A stretch of DNA of 64,000 nucleotides, from the NCBI RefSeq assembly GCF_000455325.1, contig NZ_HG322953.1, positions 297,329 to 361,328 on the forward strand, in the 5' to 3' direction. The notes under the pieces were generated by a model. It was not told the DNA's origin. It did no database searches and saw only the letters and a list, made by a program, of their open reading frames with translations. The position numbers were made by a program, and so were the translations under genes. The stretch is from Mycolicibacterium septicum DSM 44393. Its GTDB lineage: Bacteria > Actinomycetota > Actinomycetes > Mycobacteriales > Mycobacteriaceae. Of this stretch, positions 6,567 through 14,718 are shown piece after piece (the first letter of the stretch is position 1; each line of letters starts with the position of its first letter).

Positions 6567-9152
6567 TCAGCTCACATCGAAGGCACGGGCGCGCAGGGAG
6601 CGTTCCACCCCGGCGCGGCCCTCGATCACCAGCCGGCGCAGCGCGGGCGGCACCTCGGGATCGGACAGGAACGCGTCCGCCGCGTCGAGCCCGTTCTGGC
6701 TGATGTCCCACGACGGGTACAGCCCGATCACCACGGTCTGGGCGACCTCGCTGGACCGCCGCTCCCACACCCCGGAGATCGCCGCGAAGTAGCGCGCCGT
6801 GAACGGTGCCAGGAACTCGGACTGACCGGGCTGCACGAAACCGCCGACGATCGAGCGGGTGGTGATGTTGGCGATCGTGTCGTCCTCGATGACCTGCTCC
6901 CACGCCGCGGACTTCACCACGTCCTGCGGGCGGGCGGCCGAGGCCGCGGCGGCCTGACGCTTGCCGGCCGCGGTCGGGTCGTTCTCCGCCTCGGCATCGA
7001 TGAACGGCGTCTCGGGCCCGTCGGCGTCGACGTCGCCGGTGCGGGCCAGTGCGGTGACGATCCGCCAGCGCAGGTCGGTGTCGATCACCAGGCCGGTCAT
7101 GTTCACCGCGGCCGGCTCGTTGTCGAGCAGGGTCGACAGCACGGCGACGTGGTTCGGCGACAGCACCGAGGTGCACAGCGCGTTCACGAAAGCGAGTTGG
7201 TGATCGGAGCCTGGCGCGGACTCTCGGGCCAGGTCGAGGAGTGCATCCCCGAACGACGGCCAGCCGATTTCAGCGGCCCAGGCGGGATCGGCGTAGGAGC
7301 TCAGCGCGGTCTGCGCCTGCATCAGCAGCCGCTGGGCGACCCCGACCTCGGTCTCGGCGTGCACGCCGCTCATCACCAGGGCGACGAAGTCGCGGGCCTT
7401 CATCTCGGCCTCGCGGGTCATCTCCCAGGCTGCCGACCATGCCAGCGTGCGGGGGAGTGGATCGGCGATGTCGGCGATCCGGGACAGCACGGTCGACAGC
7501 GAGGCGGGGTCGAGCCGCAGCGAGCAGTAGGTCAGGTCGTCGTCGTTGACCAGGATCAGCTTGCCGCGTGAAATGCCCACCAGTGCGGGAACTTCCGTGA
7601 CCGGGCCCTCGACGTCGAGCTCCTCGCGGTGCACGCGGACGAGCTTGCCCGAACCGTCGTCGTCGTAGATGCCGATGGCCAGCCGGTGCACCCGGGTCTC
7701 CCCGGCGCCCGGGGCCGCGCCTGACTGGGAGATCGCGAATCGGGTGAACGCACCCGATCCGTCCACCTCGAAGTCGGCCCGCAGCGTGTTCAAACCCGTT
7801 GTCTTGAGCCATTGCCGGCCCCAGCCGGACAGGTCACGTCCCGAGGACTTCTCCAGCGCACCCAGCAGATCGCCGAAGGTGGCGTTCGCGAAGGCATGGT
7901 CGCGGAAGTAGTCGCGCAGCCCGGAGAGGAACTCTTCGAGCCCGACGTAGGCCACCAGCTGCTTGAGCACCGAGGCGCCCTTCGCGTAGGTGATGCCGTC
8001 GAAGTTGACCTCGACGGCGGCCAGGTCCGGGATGTCGGCGGCGACCGGGTGAGTCGAGGGCAGCTGGTCCTGCCGGTAGGCCCAGGACTTCTCCACGTTG
8101 GCGAAAGTGGTCCACGCCGTGTCGTATTCGGTGGCCTCGGCCTGACACAGCACCGACGCGAACGTCGCGAAGGACTCGTTGAGCCACAGGTCATCCCACC
8201 ACTGCATGGTGACCAGATCGCCGAACCACATGTGGGCCATCTCGTGCAGCACGGTCTCGGCGCGACGCTCGTAGGAGGCCCGGGTCACCTTGGACCGGAA
8301 GACGTAGTCCTCGAGGAACGTCACCGCGCCGGCGTTCTCCATGGCTCCCGCGTTGAACTCGGGGACGAACAGCTGGTCGTACTTGCCGAACGCGTACGGC
8401 GTGCCGAAGTTCTTGTGGTAGAAGCCGAAACCCTGCTTGGTCTCGGTGAAAAGCCGGTCGGCGTCCATGAACTCGGACAGCGAGGCCCGGCAGAAGATGC
8501 CCAGCGGGATCTCGCCGTGGGAGTCGGAGTAGGAGTCGCGCCACACCGCGTACGGTCCGGCGATCAACGCCGCCAGGTAGGTGCTCATCTTCGGGGTGGT
8601 GGCGAAGGTGTGCACGGTGACCGCGCCGTCGGGCTCGGTGCTTGTGGTTGCCCCGTTGGAGATCACCTGCCAGTGCGACGGCGCGGTGACCCGGACATCG
8701 AACGTGGCCTTGAGGTCGGGCTGATCGAAGCAGGCGAGCATCCGCTTGGCGTCGGCTGTCTCGAACTGCGAGTAGAGGTAGACCTCGTTGTCGACGGGGT
8801 CGACGAAGCGGTGCAGGCCCTCGCCGGTGTTGGAGTACAGGCAGTCGGCATCGACCACCAGGGTGTTGTGCTCGGCGAGACCCGTGAGTGTGATGCCGGT
8901 GGATTCGTCGTAGCCGGATACGTCCAGTGCGACGCCGTTGAGCGTCGCACTGCGGACCGTGTCGGCCGCAAGGTCGATGAAGGTGTCGGCGCCGGCGAGG
9001 GCATCGAACGTCACAGTCGTCGTGGACCGGAAGGTGCGTTCGCCGGGGTTGCCGGTGCCGTCGGTGAGGTCGAGGACGACGTCGTAGTTGTCGACGGTGA
9101 CCAGAGCGGCGCGCTCGACGGCCTGTTCGCGGGTGAGATTGGGAAGTGCCAC
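6567..9152 (-). CDS. pepN: aminopeptidase N, M1 zinc metallopeptidase
   Basis: An 861-residue cytoplasmic aminopeptidase that removes N-terminal residues from peptides. It has the GAMEN exopeptidase motif at residues 269-273 and the zinc site H303-E-M-A-H307 with the third ligand E326 (NESFATF), i.e. HExxH-x18-E. The N-terminal beta domain (ALPNLTREQAVERAALV) and C-terminal helical domain give the full family length. The ATG start at 9152 fits the conserved MALPNLTR beginning. The gene is monocistronic and matches Rv2467 in position. Confidence 0.95.
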   Translation of the reverse strand: MALPNLTREQAVERAALVTVDNYDVVLDLTDGTGNPGERTFRSTTTVTFDALAGADTFIDLAADTVRSATLNGVALDVSGYDESTGITLTGLAEHNTLVVDADCLYSNTGEGLHRFVDPVDNEVYLYSQFETADAKRMLACFDQPDLKATFDVRVTAPSHWQVISNGATTSTEPDGAVTVHTFATTPKMSTYLAALIAGPYAVWRDSYSDSHGEIPLGIFCRASLSEFMDADRLFTETKQGFGFYHKNFGTPYAFGKYDQLFVPEFNAGAMENAGAVTFLEDYVFRSKVTRASYERRAETVLHEMAHMWFGDLVTMQWWDDLWLNESFATFASVLCQAEATEYDTAWTTFANVEKSWAYRQDQLPSTHPVAADIPDLAAVEVNFDGITYAKGASVLKQLVAYVGLEEFLSGLRDYFRDHAFANATFGDLLGALEKSSGRDLSGWGRQWLKTTGLNTLRADFEVDGSGAFTRFAISQSGAAPGAGETRVHRLAIGIYDDDGSGKLVRVHREELDVEGPVTEVPALVGISRGKLILVNDDDLTYCSLRLDPASLSTVLSRIADIADPLPRTLAWSAAWEMTREAEMKARDFVALVMSGVHAETEVGVAQRLLMQAQTALSSYADPAWAAEIGWPSFGDALLDLARESAPGSDHQLAFVNALCTSVLSPNHVAVLSTLLDNEPAAVNMTGLVIDTDLRWRIVTALARTGDVDADGPETPFIDAEAENDPTAAGKRQAAAASAARPQDVVKSAAWEQVIEDDTIANITTRSIVGGFVQPGQSEFLAPFTARYFAAISGVWERRSSEVAQTVVIGLYPSWDISQNGLDAADAFLSDPEVPPALRRLVIEGRAGVERSLRARAFDVS

Positions 9153-9190
9153 GTGTCCAACCTAGTGGCTGGACGTCGGAGGGACCCGGG

Positions 9191-9595
9191 CTACTGGGGG
9201 AAGCCGGCGATCCCGGCGAGCCCGTTGAGGGCGCCCAGGTTGTTCAGGATCGAACCGTCGCTGATCGACGACATCATCTGCGGGCAGTACATCTGGATGG
9301 CGATGCCGGTGAAGAACGACGCCATCTGTGGGGACATGCCGCCGTCGCCGCGCATCTGCGAGGCCACCGACGCGAAGTTCTTGCCCGGCTCGACCAGCAT
9401 CGGACACACGTCCTGGCCCATCTGGACGGCGGTGTTGGGGTCGCCGTAGCCCACCCCGGCGCTGTTCAGCGCGTTCAGGAACGAAGTATCCGTCGGATCG
9501 TTCGGCGCCGGGACCGGGTCGGCTTGCGCAGGGACTGCCAACGCGAGGGCGGCGGCGACGGCACCTGCGGTGGCCAGGAAGGCACGAGCGGCCAT
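9191..9595 (-). CDS. secreted DUF732-type protein
   Basis: A 134-residue precursor. The N-terminus MAARAFLATAGAVAAALALAV ends in PAQA-DP, a clear Sec signal peptide with an AxA cleavage site. The mature part has the DUF732 layout of about 80 residues: DTSFLNALNSAGVGYGDPN, then a Cys in DVCPML, then a second Cys in MYCPQM, which probably pair in a disulfide. The ATG at 9595 is chosen because GAGGAG precedes it; a GTG seven codons upstream lacks that support. DUF732 proteins are small exported mycobacterial proteins of unknown function. Confidence 0.82.
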   Translation of the reverse strand: MAARAFLATAGAVAAALALAVPAQADPVPAPNDPTDTSFLNALNSAGVGYGDPNTAVQMGQDVCPMLVEPGKNFASVASQMRGDGGMSPQMASFFTGIAIQMYCPQMMSSISDGSILNNLGALNGLAGIAGFPQ

Positions 9596-9801
9596 GTTGA
9601 GCTCCTCAGCTATCACGCAGAACCCTTACATCGCTCTGCTCACTTGGGCAACAGTGGTTTACCAGGGTCACAGGAACAACACGTTTCGATAAAGGTTCGC
9701 CCACTATGCGTTTCCTGTGCTGCTGCCGTGACTCCAGCATGCATGTCGACATGCCGGTCACCAAGCTTGTCGCGATTGCTCCCCGGATAGTTACTCGCTC
9801 C

Positions 9802-9830
9802 GGGAACATCTCGGTGCAGGTGCAGAGTTG
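9802..9830 (+). promoter_or_regulatory. SigH-type promoter upstream of the mycothiol nitroreductase gene
   Basis: GGGAACA (9802-9808) and GTTG (9827-9830), with 18 bases between them, match the mycobacterial SigH consensus (SGGAAYA then SGTTS) except for one base of the -10 box. It lies 46 bases before the ATG at 9876. The M. tuberculosis homologue Rv2466c is a known strong SigH target, which makes the match more credible. Confidence 0.55.
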
Positions 9831-9875
9831 TGCTGAATGCAGTTGTGCCCTGAACCACATCGAGAGGACGCGTAG

Positions 9876-10508
9876 ATGGCCACCGTAGATCAGAAGGCCA
9901 CGGACCAAAAAGACACGGCCGGATTCTGGTTCGACCCGCTGTGCCCGTGGTGCTGGATCACCTCACGCTGGATCCTCGAAGTCGAGAAGGTCCGCGATAT
10001 CGACGTGCAGTTCCACGTGATGAGCCTGGCGGTGCTCAACGAGGGCCGTGACCTGCCCGAGAACTATCAGGAACTGATGAAGAAGGCGTGGGGCCCGGTC
10101 CGGGTCGCGATCGCCGCCGAGCAGCTCAAGGGTCCGGACATCCTCGGCCCGCTCTACACCGCGATGGGCTTCCGGATTCACAACCAGAACAACAAAGACC
10201 TCGATCAGGTCATCGCGCAGGCCCTCGACGAGGTCGGTCTGCCCGCCGAACTGGCCGAGGCCGCCACCACCGACAAGTACGACGACGAACTGCGTAAGAG
10301 CCATCACGCCGGTATGGACGCCGTGGGTGACGACGTCGGCACCCCGACCATCCACGTCAACGGTGTCGCGTTCTTCGGCCCGGTGCTCTCGAAGATCCCG
10401 CGCGGTGAAGAAGCCGGCAAGCTCTGGGATGCGTCGGTGACGTTCGCGTCGTACCCGCATTTCTGGGAGCTCAAGCGTTCCCGTACGGAGGCACCTGAGT
10501 TCGACTGA
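9876..10508 (+). CDS. mycothiol-dependent nitroreductase, DsbA-like fold (Rv2466c-like)
   Basis: A 210-residue thioredoxin/DsbA-fold protein with the active-site CPWC motif at residues 23-26 (FWFDPLCPWCWITSRWI). A central helical insertion (LNEGRDLPENYQELMKKAWGP) and the cis-Pro loop (GTPTIHVNGVAFFGP) follow. The M. tuberculosis homologue is a mycothiol-dependent reductase linked to oxidative stress resistance and nitro-prodrug activation. There is no signal peptide, so it acts in the cytoplasm. It is monocistronic with a SigH-like promoter, suggesting induction by thiol-oxidative stress. Confidence 0.88.
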   Translation: MATVDQKATDQKDTAGFWFDPLCPWCWITSRWILEVEKVRDIDVQFHVMSLAVLNEGRDLPENYQELMKKAWGPVRVAIAAEQLKGPDILGPLYTAMGFRIHNQNNKDLDQVIAQALDEVGLPAELAEAATTDKYDDELRKSHHAGMDAVGDDVGTPTIHVNGVAFFGPVLSKIPRGEEAGKLWDASVTFASYPHFWELKRSRTEAPEFD

Positions 10509-10575
10509 CGGGTGAACCGCACCCAAAATCGCGATTCCGGTTGCGTTACACCGCGGCTCACGCCACGGTGTACGC

Positions 10576-11973
10576 ATGACAGCGGCTGAGCCCAGTACTG
10601 ACGGTTCCTACCGCGACCGGATCGCAGCTGTCGAGCCGGGCGGTAACGAGCACATCGCCGAGGCCGATCGGCACGGCAAGCCCAGCCAGTTGTTCTGGAC
10701 CTGGACCTCGCCGAACCTCGAATTCGCCACGATCTTCCTGGGCGTGCTGGCGGTCTCCGTCTACGGCATGACGTTCTGGCAGGCAGTGGCAGGCCTGGGG
10801 ATCGGCACCGGTCTGGGGGCGCTCGCGCACTACTTCCTGTCCAAGCGCGGGCCCCTGCACGGTGTGCCGCAGATGGTGCTGGGCCGGCTGGCGTTCGGCT
10901 TCAAGGGCAACGCCGTGCCCTCGCTGCTGATGACGGTGACCGCGGGCATCGGGTGGTTCGCCACCAACAGCGTCAGCGGTGCGTTCGCGCTCTCCACCCT
11001 GTTCGGCATCGCTCCGGTGCTGGCGCTGGTGCTCGTCGTCGTGGTGCAGACCGCGCTGGCGGTGTTCGGGCACAACCTGGTTCAGGCTTTCGAGCGGTGG
11101 GCTTTCCCGGTGCTCGCGGTCATCTTCGCGATCACCTCCGTGGTGATCCTGACCAAGGCGGATTTCGGTGCGCCCGCGGTTACCGGCGGTGTCGGCGGCA
11201 TGGGGGGTTTCCTGCTGACCGTGGGCACCGCGTTCGGTTACGTCGCGGGGTGGGCGCCGTACGCCGCCGACTACACGCGGTACCTGCCGCGCTCCGAGGC
11301 CGGACCGCGCACCGGGTTGTACGCCGCCGCAGGGCTGTTCGTGTCATGCATGCTGCTGCAGGCGGTGGGTGCGGCCTCGGTGACCATCGGCCCCGCGGTC
11401 TCGGACAATCCGACCACTGCCTTCACCTCGGAGCTGGCCCCGTGGCTGGCGAGCCTGACCCTGTTGGCCATCGCGATCGGGGCGGTGGCCGCCAATGCGA
11501 TCAACATCTACTCGGGCGCAATGGCTTTCGTGACCATCGGGATCAAGCTCCCGCATCACATCGCCCGGGCGCTGGCGACTGCGTTCTTCGGGGTGGTCGG
11601 ATTCCTGATCGCCTGGTGGGCGCTGGCCGACGCGGCGGCCAGTTACGAGGCGTTCCTGCTGATCATCGCGTACTGGATCGGACCGTGGCTGGGGGTGGTG
11701 TTCGCCGACGAGTACCTGCGCGGCGACGCGCCCGTCGCGCACTTCCTCTACGACCGCTCCTACACGAACTGGCCCGGCCTGGCGTCGTTCCTGATCGGTC
11801 TGGTGGTGTCGGTGACGTTGTTCTGCAACCAGGCGAAGTTCGTCGGCTACATCGCTCGCGAGGTACCGCAGTTGGGTGACATCACGTTCTTCGTCGGGTT
11901 CCTGATCGCCGGTGCCTGCTATCTCGTGTTGTGCCGGTCCAAGCTCACCGCGGAACGGGCGGTGCCGGCATGA
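10576..11973 (+). CDS. NCS1-family purine/cytosine permease
   Basis: A 465-residue integral membrane protein with about twelve hydrophobic helices. Family signatures include FWTWTSPNLEFATIFLGVLA near the N-terminus, GWAPYAADYTRYLP in the middle and NAINIYSGAMAF later. This is the codB/purine-cytosine permease group, which imports nucleobases or allantoin-like compounds with H+ or Na+. Its stop overlaps the ATG of a cytosine deaminase gene (ATGA), so cytosine or a close analogue is the likely substrate. It is the first gene of a three-gene operon. Confidence 0.88.
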   Translation: MTAAEPSTDGSYRDRIAAVEPGGNEHIAEADRHGKPSQLFWTWTSPNLEFATIFLGVLAVSVYGMTFWQAVAGLGIGTGLGALAHYFLSKRGPLHGVPQMVLGRLAFGFKGNAVPSLLMTVTAGIGWFATNSVSGAFALSTLFGIAPVLALVLVVVVQTALAVFGHNLVQAFERWAFPVLAVIFAITSVVILTKADFGAPAVTGGVGGMGGFLLTVGTAFGYVAGWAPYAADYTRYLPRSEAGPRTGLYAAAGLFVSCMLLQAVGAASVTIGPAVSDNPTTAFTSELAPWLASLTLLAIAIGAVAANAINIYSGAMAFVTIGIKLPHHIARALATAFFGVVGFLIAWWALADAAASYEAFLLIIAYWIGPWLGVVFADEYLRGDAPVAHFLYDRSYTNWPGLASFLIGLVVSVTLFCNQAKFVGYIAREVPQLGDITFFVGFLIAGACYLVLCRSKLTAERAVPA

Positions 11974-12410
11974 GCCCGGAACAGATGCTCGACATCGCCG
12001 TCGAGGAGGCACGAAAAGGGTTGGCCGAAGGCGGTATTCCCATCGGCGCCGCCTTGTTCAGCTCGGACGGGACCTTGCTGGGGGCCGGCCACAACCGGCG
12101 CGTTCAGAACGACGACCCGTCCATCCATGCCGAGACCGACGCCTTCCGGGCCGCCGGCCGTCAGCGCGGTTACCGCTCCACGATCATGGTGACGACGCTC
12201 TCTCCCTGTTGGTACTGCAGCGGCCTGGTCCGCCAGTTCAACATCGGCGCGGTGGTGATCGGCGAGAGCCGGACCTTCACCGGTGGCCATGACTGGCTGG
12301 CCGAGCACGGGGTGGCAGTTACCCTGCTCGACGATGAACGCTGCGTGGCGATGATGGAGGACTTCATCGCCGAGCGGCCGGATCTGTGGGCGGAGGACAT
12401 CGGCGAATGA
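11970..12410 (+). CDS. cytosine deaminase of the yeast (Fcy1) type
   Basis: A 146-residue zinc hydrolase of the CDA fold with H53-A-E55 (zinc ligand and proton shuttle) and P-C80-W-Y-C83 (zinc ligands). The C-terminal stretch VTLLDDERCVAMMEDF, then RPDLWAEDIGE closely follows the C-terminus of fungal cytosine deaminase, unlike the larger amidohydrolase CodA of E. coli. It would turn cytosine into uracil and ammonia. The ATG at 11970 is coupled to the permease stop, and the stop overlaps the next ATG, so uptake and deamination are co-expressed. Confidence 0.85.
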   Translation: MSPEQMLDIAVEEARKGLAEGGIPIGAALFSSDGTLLGAGHNRRVQNDDPSIHAETDAFRAAGRQRGYRSTIMVTTLSPCWYCSGLVRQFNIGAVVIGESRTFTGGHDWLAEHGVAVTLLDDERCVAMMEDFIAERPDLWAEDIGE

Positions 12411-13366
12411 GCGCGATAGCAACGATTGACATGTCTCGCTGGTACGCCGGCGGGGCCGAGGCCGACGCAGTCGCCGCCGAGGTGGACGCCGGGCTGCAGC
12501 TCGCGGGTTTCATCGTCGTCACCGGCCACGATGTGGACACCGACCTCGCGGCCAAGGTGCGCGCGGCCAGCCGGGAGTTCTTCGCACTGCCGGACGAGGT
12601 CAAGCAGGGCTATTCGGTGCCCGTGGGCGGGCACGGCTGGATCGGACCGGGAGCCGAAGCCAACGGTTACGCCGAGGGCACCGAGACCCCGCCGGATCTG
12701 AAGGAGAGCTACAGCCTGGGCGCCGAGACGGCGACAGGTGACCCGGAGGTCGACCGGATCTGGTTCGCGCCCAACGTGTGGCCGGCCGAGGTGCCGGTGC
12801 TGCAGGCTTTGGTCGACGAGTACACCGCCGCGATGCGGAAGGTCTCCGACGACCTGCTGGCGCTGTTCGCCCACGCCCTCGGATTGCCGGTCAATCCCTT
12901 TGTCGCCCTGGCGGATCGGCCGACCTGGACCATGAACATCAACCACTACCCGCCGGTCAGCGTGGTGGGGGAGCCGGAGCCGGGCCAGTTCCGCATCGGT
13001 CCGCACACCGACTTCGGCACGGTGACGATCCTGGACCGCGAGCCGGGCGCGGGCGGACTGCAGGTCTTCTCCGAGCAGGAGGGCTGGGAGGACGCGCCGT
13101 GGGAGCCGGGATCGCTCACGGTCAACATCGGTGACCTGCTGGAGTACTGGAGCGGTCACCGCTGGCCGTCGGGCCGGCACCGCGTGCTGCCGCCGCAGCC
13201 GCACGCCCCCGAGGAAGACCTGGTCTCGTTGATCTACTTCTACGAGGCCAACCACGACGCACTCGTCACCCCGCTGGAGCCGCCCATCGGCAAGGTTGCG
13301 GGCCTCGAGCCGGTGACGTCGGCGGCCTTCATCAAGGAACGCCTGGACGCCATCACCATCGGTTAG
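12407..13366 (+). CDS. isopenicillin-N-synthase-family Fe(II) oxygenase
   Basis: A 319-residue double-stranded beta-helix oxygenase with the N-terminal DIOX_N region (GFIVVTGHDVDTDLAAKVRAA) and the iron triad H200-T-D202 and H258 (SGRHRVLPP). At the usual 2-oxoglutarate anchor R-x-S, the sequence reads L-V-S (EDLVSLIYFYEA), so the conserved Arg is missing and the co-substrate mode may be atypical. It is coupled (ATGA) to the cytosine deaminase. Oxidation of a pyrimidine or purine derivative is inferred from context only. The substrate is not known. Confidence 0.8.
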   Translation: MSAIATIDMSRWYAGGAEADAVAAEVDAGLQLAGFIVVTGHDVDTDLAAKVRAASREFFALPDEVKQGYSVPVGGHGWIGPGAEANGYAEGTETPPDLKESYSLGAETATGDPEVDRIWFAPNVWPAEVPVLQALVDEYTAAMRKVSDDLLALFAHALGLPVNPFVALADRPTWTMNINHYPPVSVVGEPEPGQFRIGPHTDFGTVTILDREPGAGGLQVFSEQEGWEDAPWEPGSLTVNIGDLLEYWSGHRWPSGRHRVLPPQPHAPEEDLVSLIYFYEANHDALVTPLEPPIGKVAGLEPVTSAAFIKERLDAITIG

Positions 13367-13394
13367 CCAGGGGCGCGTAGCGCCGTCTGAGAGA

Positions 13395-13883
13395 ATGACC
13401 GGCATGCGCGTCTACATCGGTGCCGACCACGCCGGATTCGAGTTCAAGCAGACCATCATCGACCACCTCAAGAAGACCGGCCACGAGCCGATCGACTGCG
13501 GTGCCTACAGCTACGACGCCGATGACGACTACCCGGCGTTCTGCATCGACGCGGCGGTCAGGACAGTCGCCGACCCGGGCAGCCTGGGCATCGTGCTCGG
13601 CGGCTCGGGCAACGGTGAGCAGATCGCCGCGAACAAGGTGCCCGGCGCCCGATGTGCCCTGGCCTGGAGCGTCGAGACCGCCAAACTGGCCCGCGAGCAC
13701 AACAACGCGCAACTGATGGGTCTTGGTGGGCGCATGCACAGCGAGGAGGAGGCGCTGGCCATCGTCGACGCGTTCCTGTCGACGCCGTGGTCGGAGGCCG
13801 AGCGTCACCAGCGTCGCATCGACATTCTCGCCGCCTACGAGAAGGACCACGTGGCCCCGCCGGTACCCGGCGCGCCTGCCTGA
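13395..13883 (+). CDS. rpiB: ribose-5-phosphate isomerase B
   Basis: A 162-residue enzyme interconverting ribose-5-phosphate and ribulose-5-phosphate in the pentose phosphate pathway. Signatures: MRVYIGADHAGFEFK (phosphate site), DCGAYSYDADDDYP, the anion hole LGGSGNGEQIAANKVPGAR, and REHNNAQLMGLGGRMH. In actinobacterial RpiB the catalytic base is a Glu, and E in NGEQIAANK is present. The start MTGMRVY parallels M. tuberculosis (MSGMRVY). Only three bases separate it from nei2, so the two are an operon as in Rv2465c-Rv2464c. Confidence 0.95.
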   Translation: MTGMRVYIGADHAGFEFKQTIIDHLKKTGHEPIDCGAYSYDADDDYPAFCIDAAVRTVADPGSLGIVLGGSGNGEQIAANKVPGARCALAWSVETAKLAREHNNAQLMGLGGRMHSEEEALAIVDAFLSTPWSEAERHQRRIDILAAYEKDHVAPPVPGAPA

Positions 13884-13886
13884 CCC

Positions 13887-14681
13887 ATGCCCGAAGGGCA
13901 CACCCTGCACCGGCTGGCCCGGCTGCACCAAAAGCGGTTCGGCCGGGCACCGGTGGTGGTGTCCAGCCCGCAGGGCCGCTTCGCCGACGGTGCGGCCGCG
14001 GTCAACGGCCAGTTGTTCAAGCAGGCCGACGCCTGGGGCAAGCACCTGTTCCACCATTACGACGGCGGCCGGGTCGTGCACATCCACCTCGGCCTGTACG
14101 GCACGTTCACCGAGGCTCCCGTTCCGCTGGGGCTGCCGGTCGGCCAGGTGCGGATGCGGATCGTGGGCGCCGAGTACGGCACCGACCTGCGTGGCCCCAC
14201 CGTCTGCGAAGTGATCGCGGAGCCCGAGATCGCCGATGTGGTGGCGCGCCTCGGTCCCGACCCGCTGCGCAAGGATGCCGATCCAGCGTCGGCCTGGGCG
14301 CGAATCAGTAAGTCGCGCAGGTCAATCGGTGCGTTGTTGATGGACCAGTCGGTGATCGCCGGAGTCGGCAACGTGTACCGCAGCGAACTGCTGTTCCGTC
14401 ATCACATCAATCCCTACCGGCCGGGCACGCACATGGCCCAGGCCGAATTCAGCGACATGTGGACCGATCTCGTCGAACTGATGAAGGTCGGGGTGCGCCG
14501 GGGCAAGATCGTCGTCGTCCGCCCCGAGCACGATCACGGTGCCCCGTCCTACGGTCCGGGCCGGCCCCGCACCTACGTGTATCGCCGGGCGGGGGAGGCC
14601 TGCCGGGTGTGCGGCGCAGGAGTGCGCACCGCAGAACTGGAGGGCCGCAACCTCTTCTGGTGCCCCGACTGCCAGGTGTGA
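13887..14681 (+). CDS. nei2: endonuclease VIII-type DNA glycosylase (Nei2)
   Basis: A 264-residue Fpg/Nei-family base-excision repair enzyme. The N-terminus MPEGHTLHRLARLHQ provides Pro2 (Schiff-base nucleophile after Met removal) and Glu3. The helix-two-turn-helix block SIGALLMDQSVIAGVGNVYRSELLF is present, and the C-terminal zinc finger CRVCGAGV...CPDC is complete with four Cys. It removes oxidised pyrimidines and cleaves the abasic strand. It is coupled to rpiB. Length and position match Rv2464c. Confidence 0.93.
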   Translation: MPEGHTLHRLARLHQKRFGRAPVVVSSPQGRFADGAAAVNGQLFKQADAWGKHLFHHYDGGRVVHIHLGLYGTFTEAPVPLGLPVGQVRMRIVGAEYGTDLRGPTVCEVIAEPEIADVVARLGPDPLRKDADPASAWARISKSRRSIGALLMDQSVIAGVGNVYRSELLFRHHINPYRPGTHMAQAEFSDMWTDLVELMKVGVRRGKIVVVRPEHDHGAPSYGPGRPRTYVYRRAGEACRVCGAGVRTAELEGRNLFWCPDCQV

Positions 14682-14718
14682 GCGCGCGGCACCAGCGCGG
14701 GCACGGGACAATTCCCCG

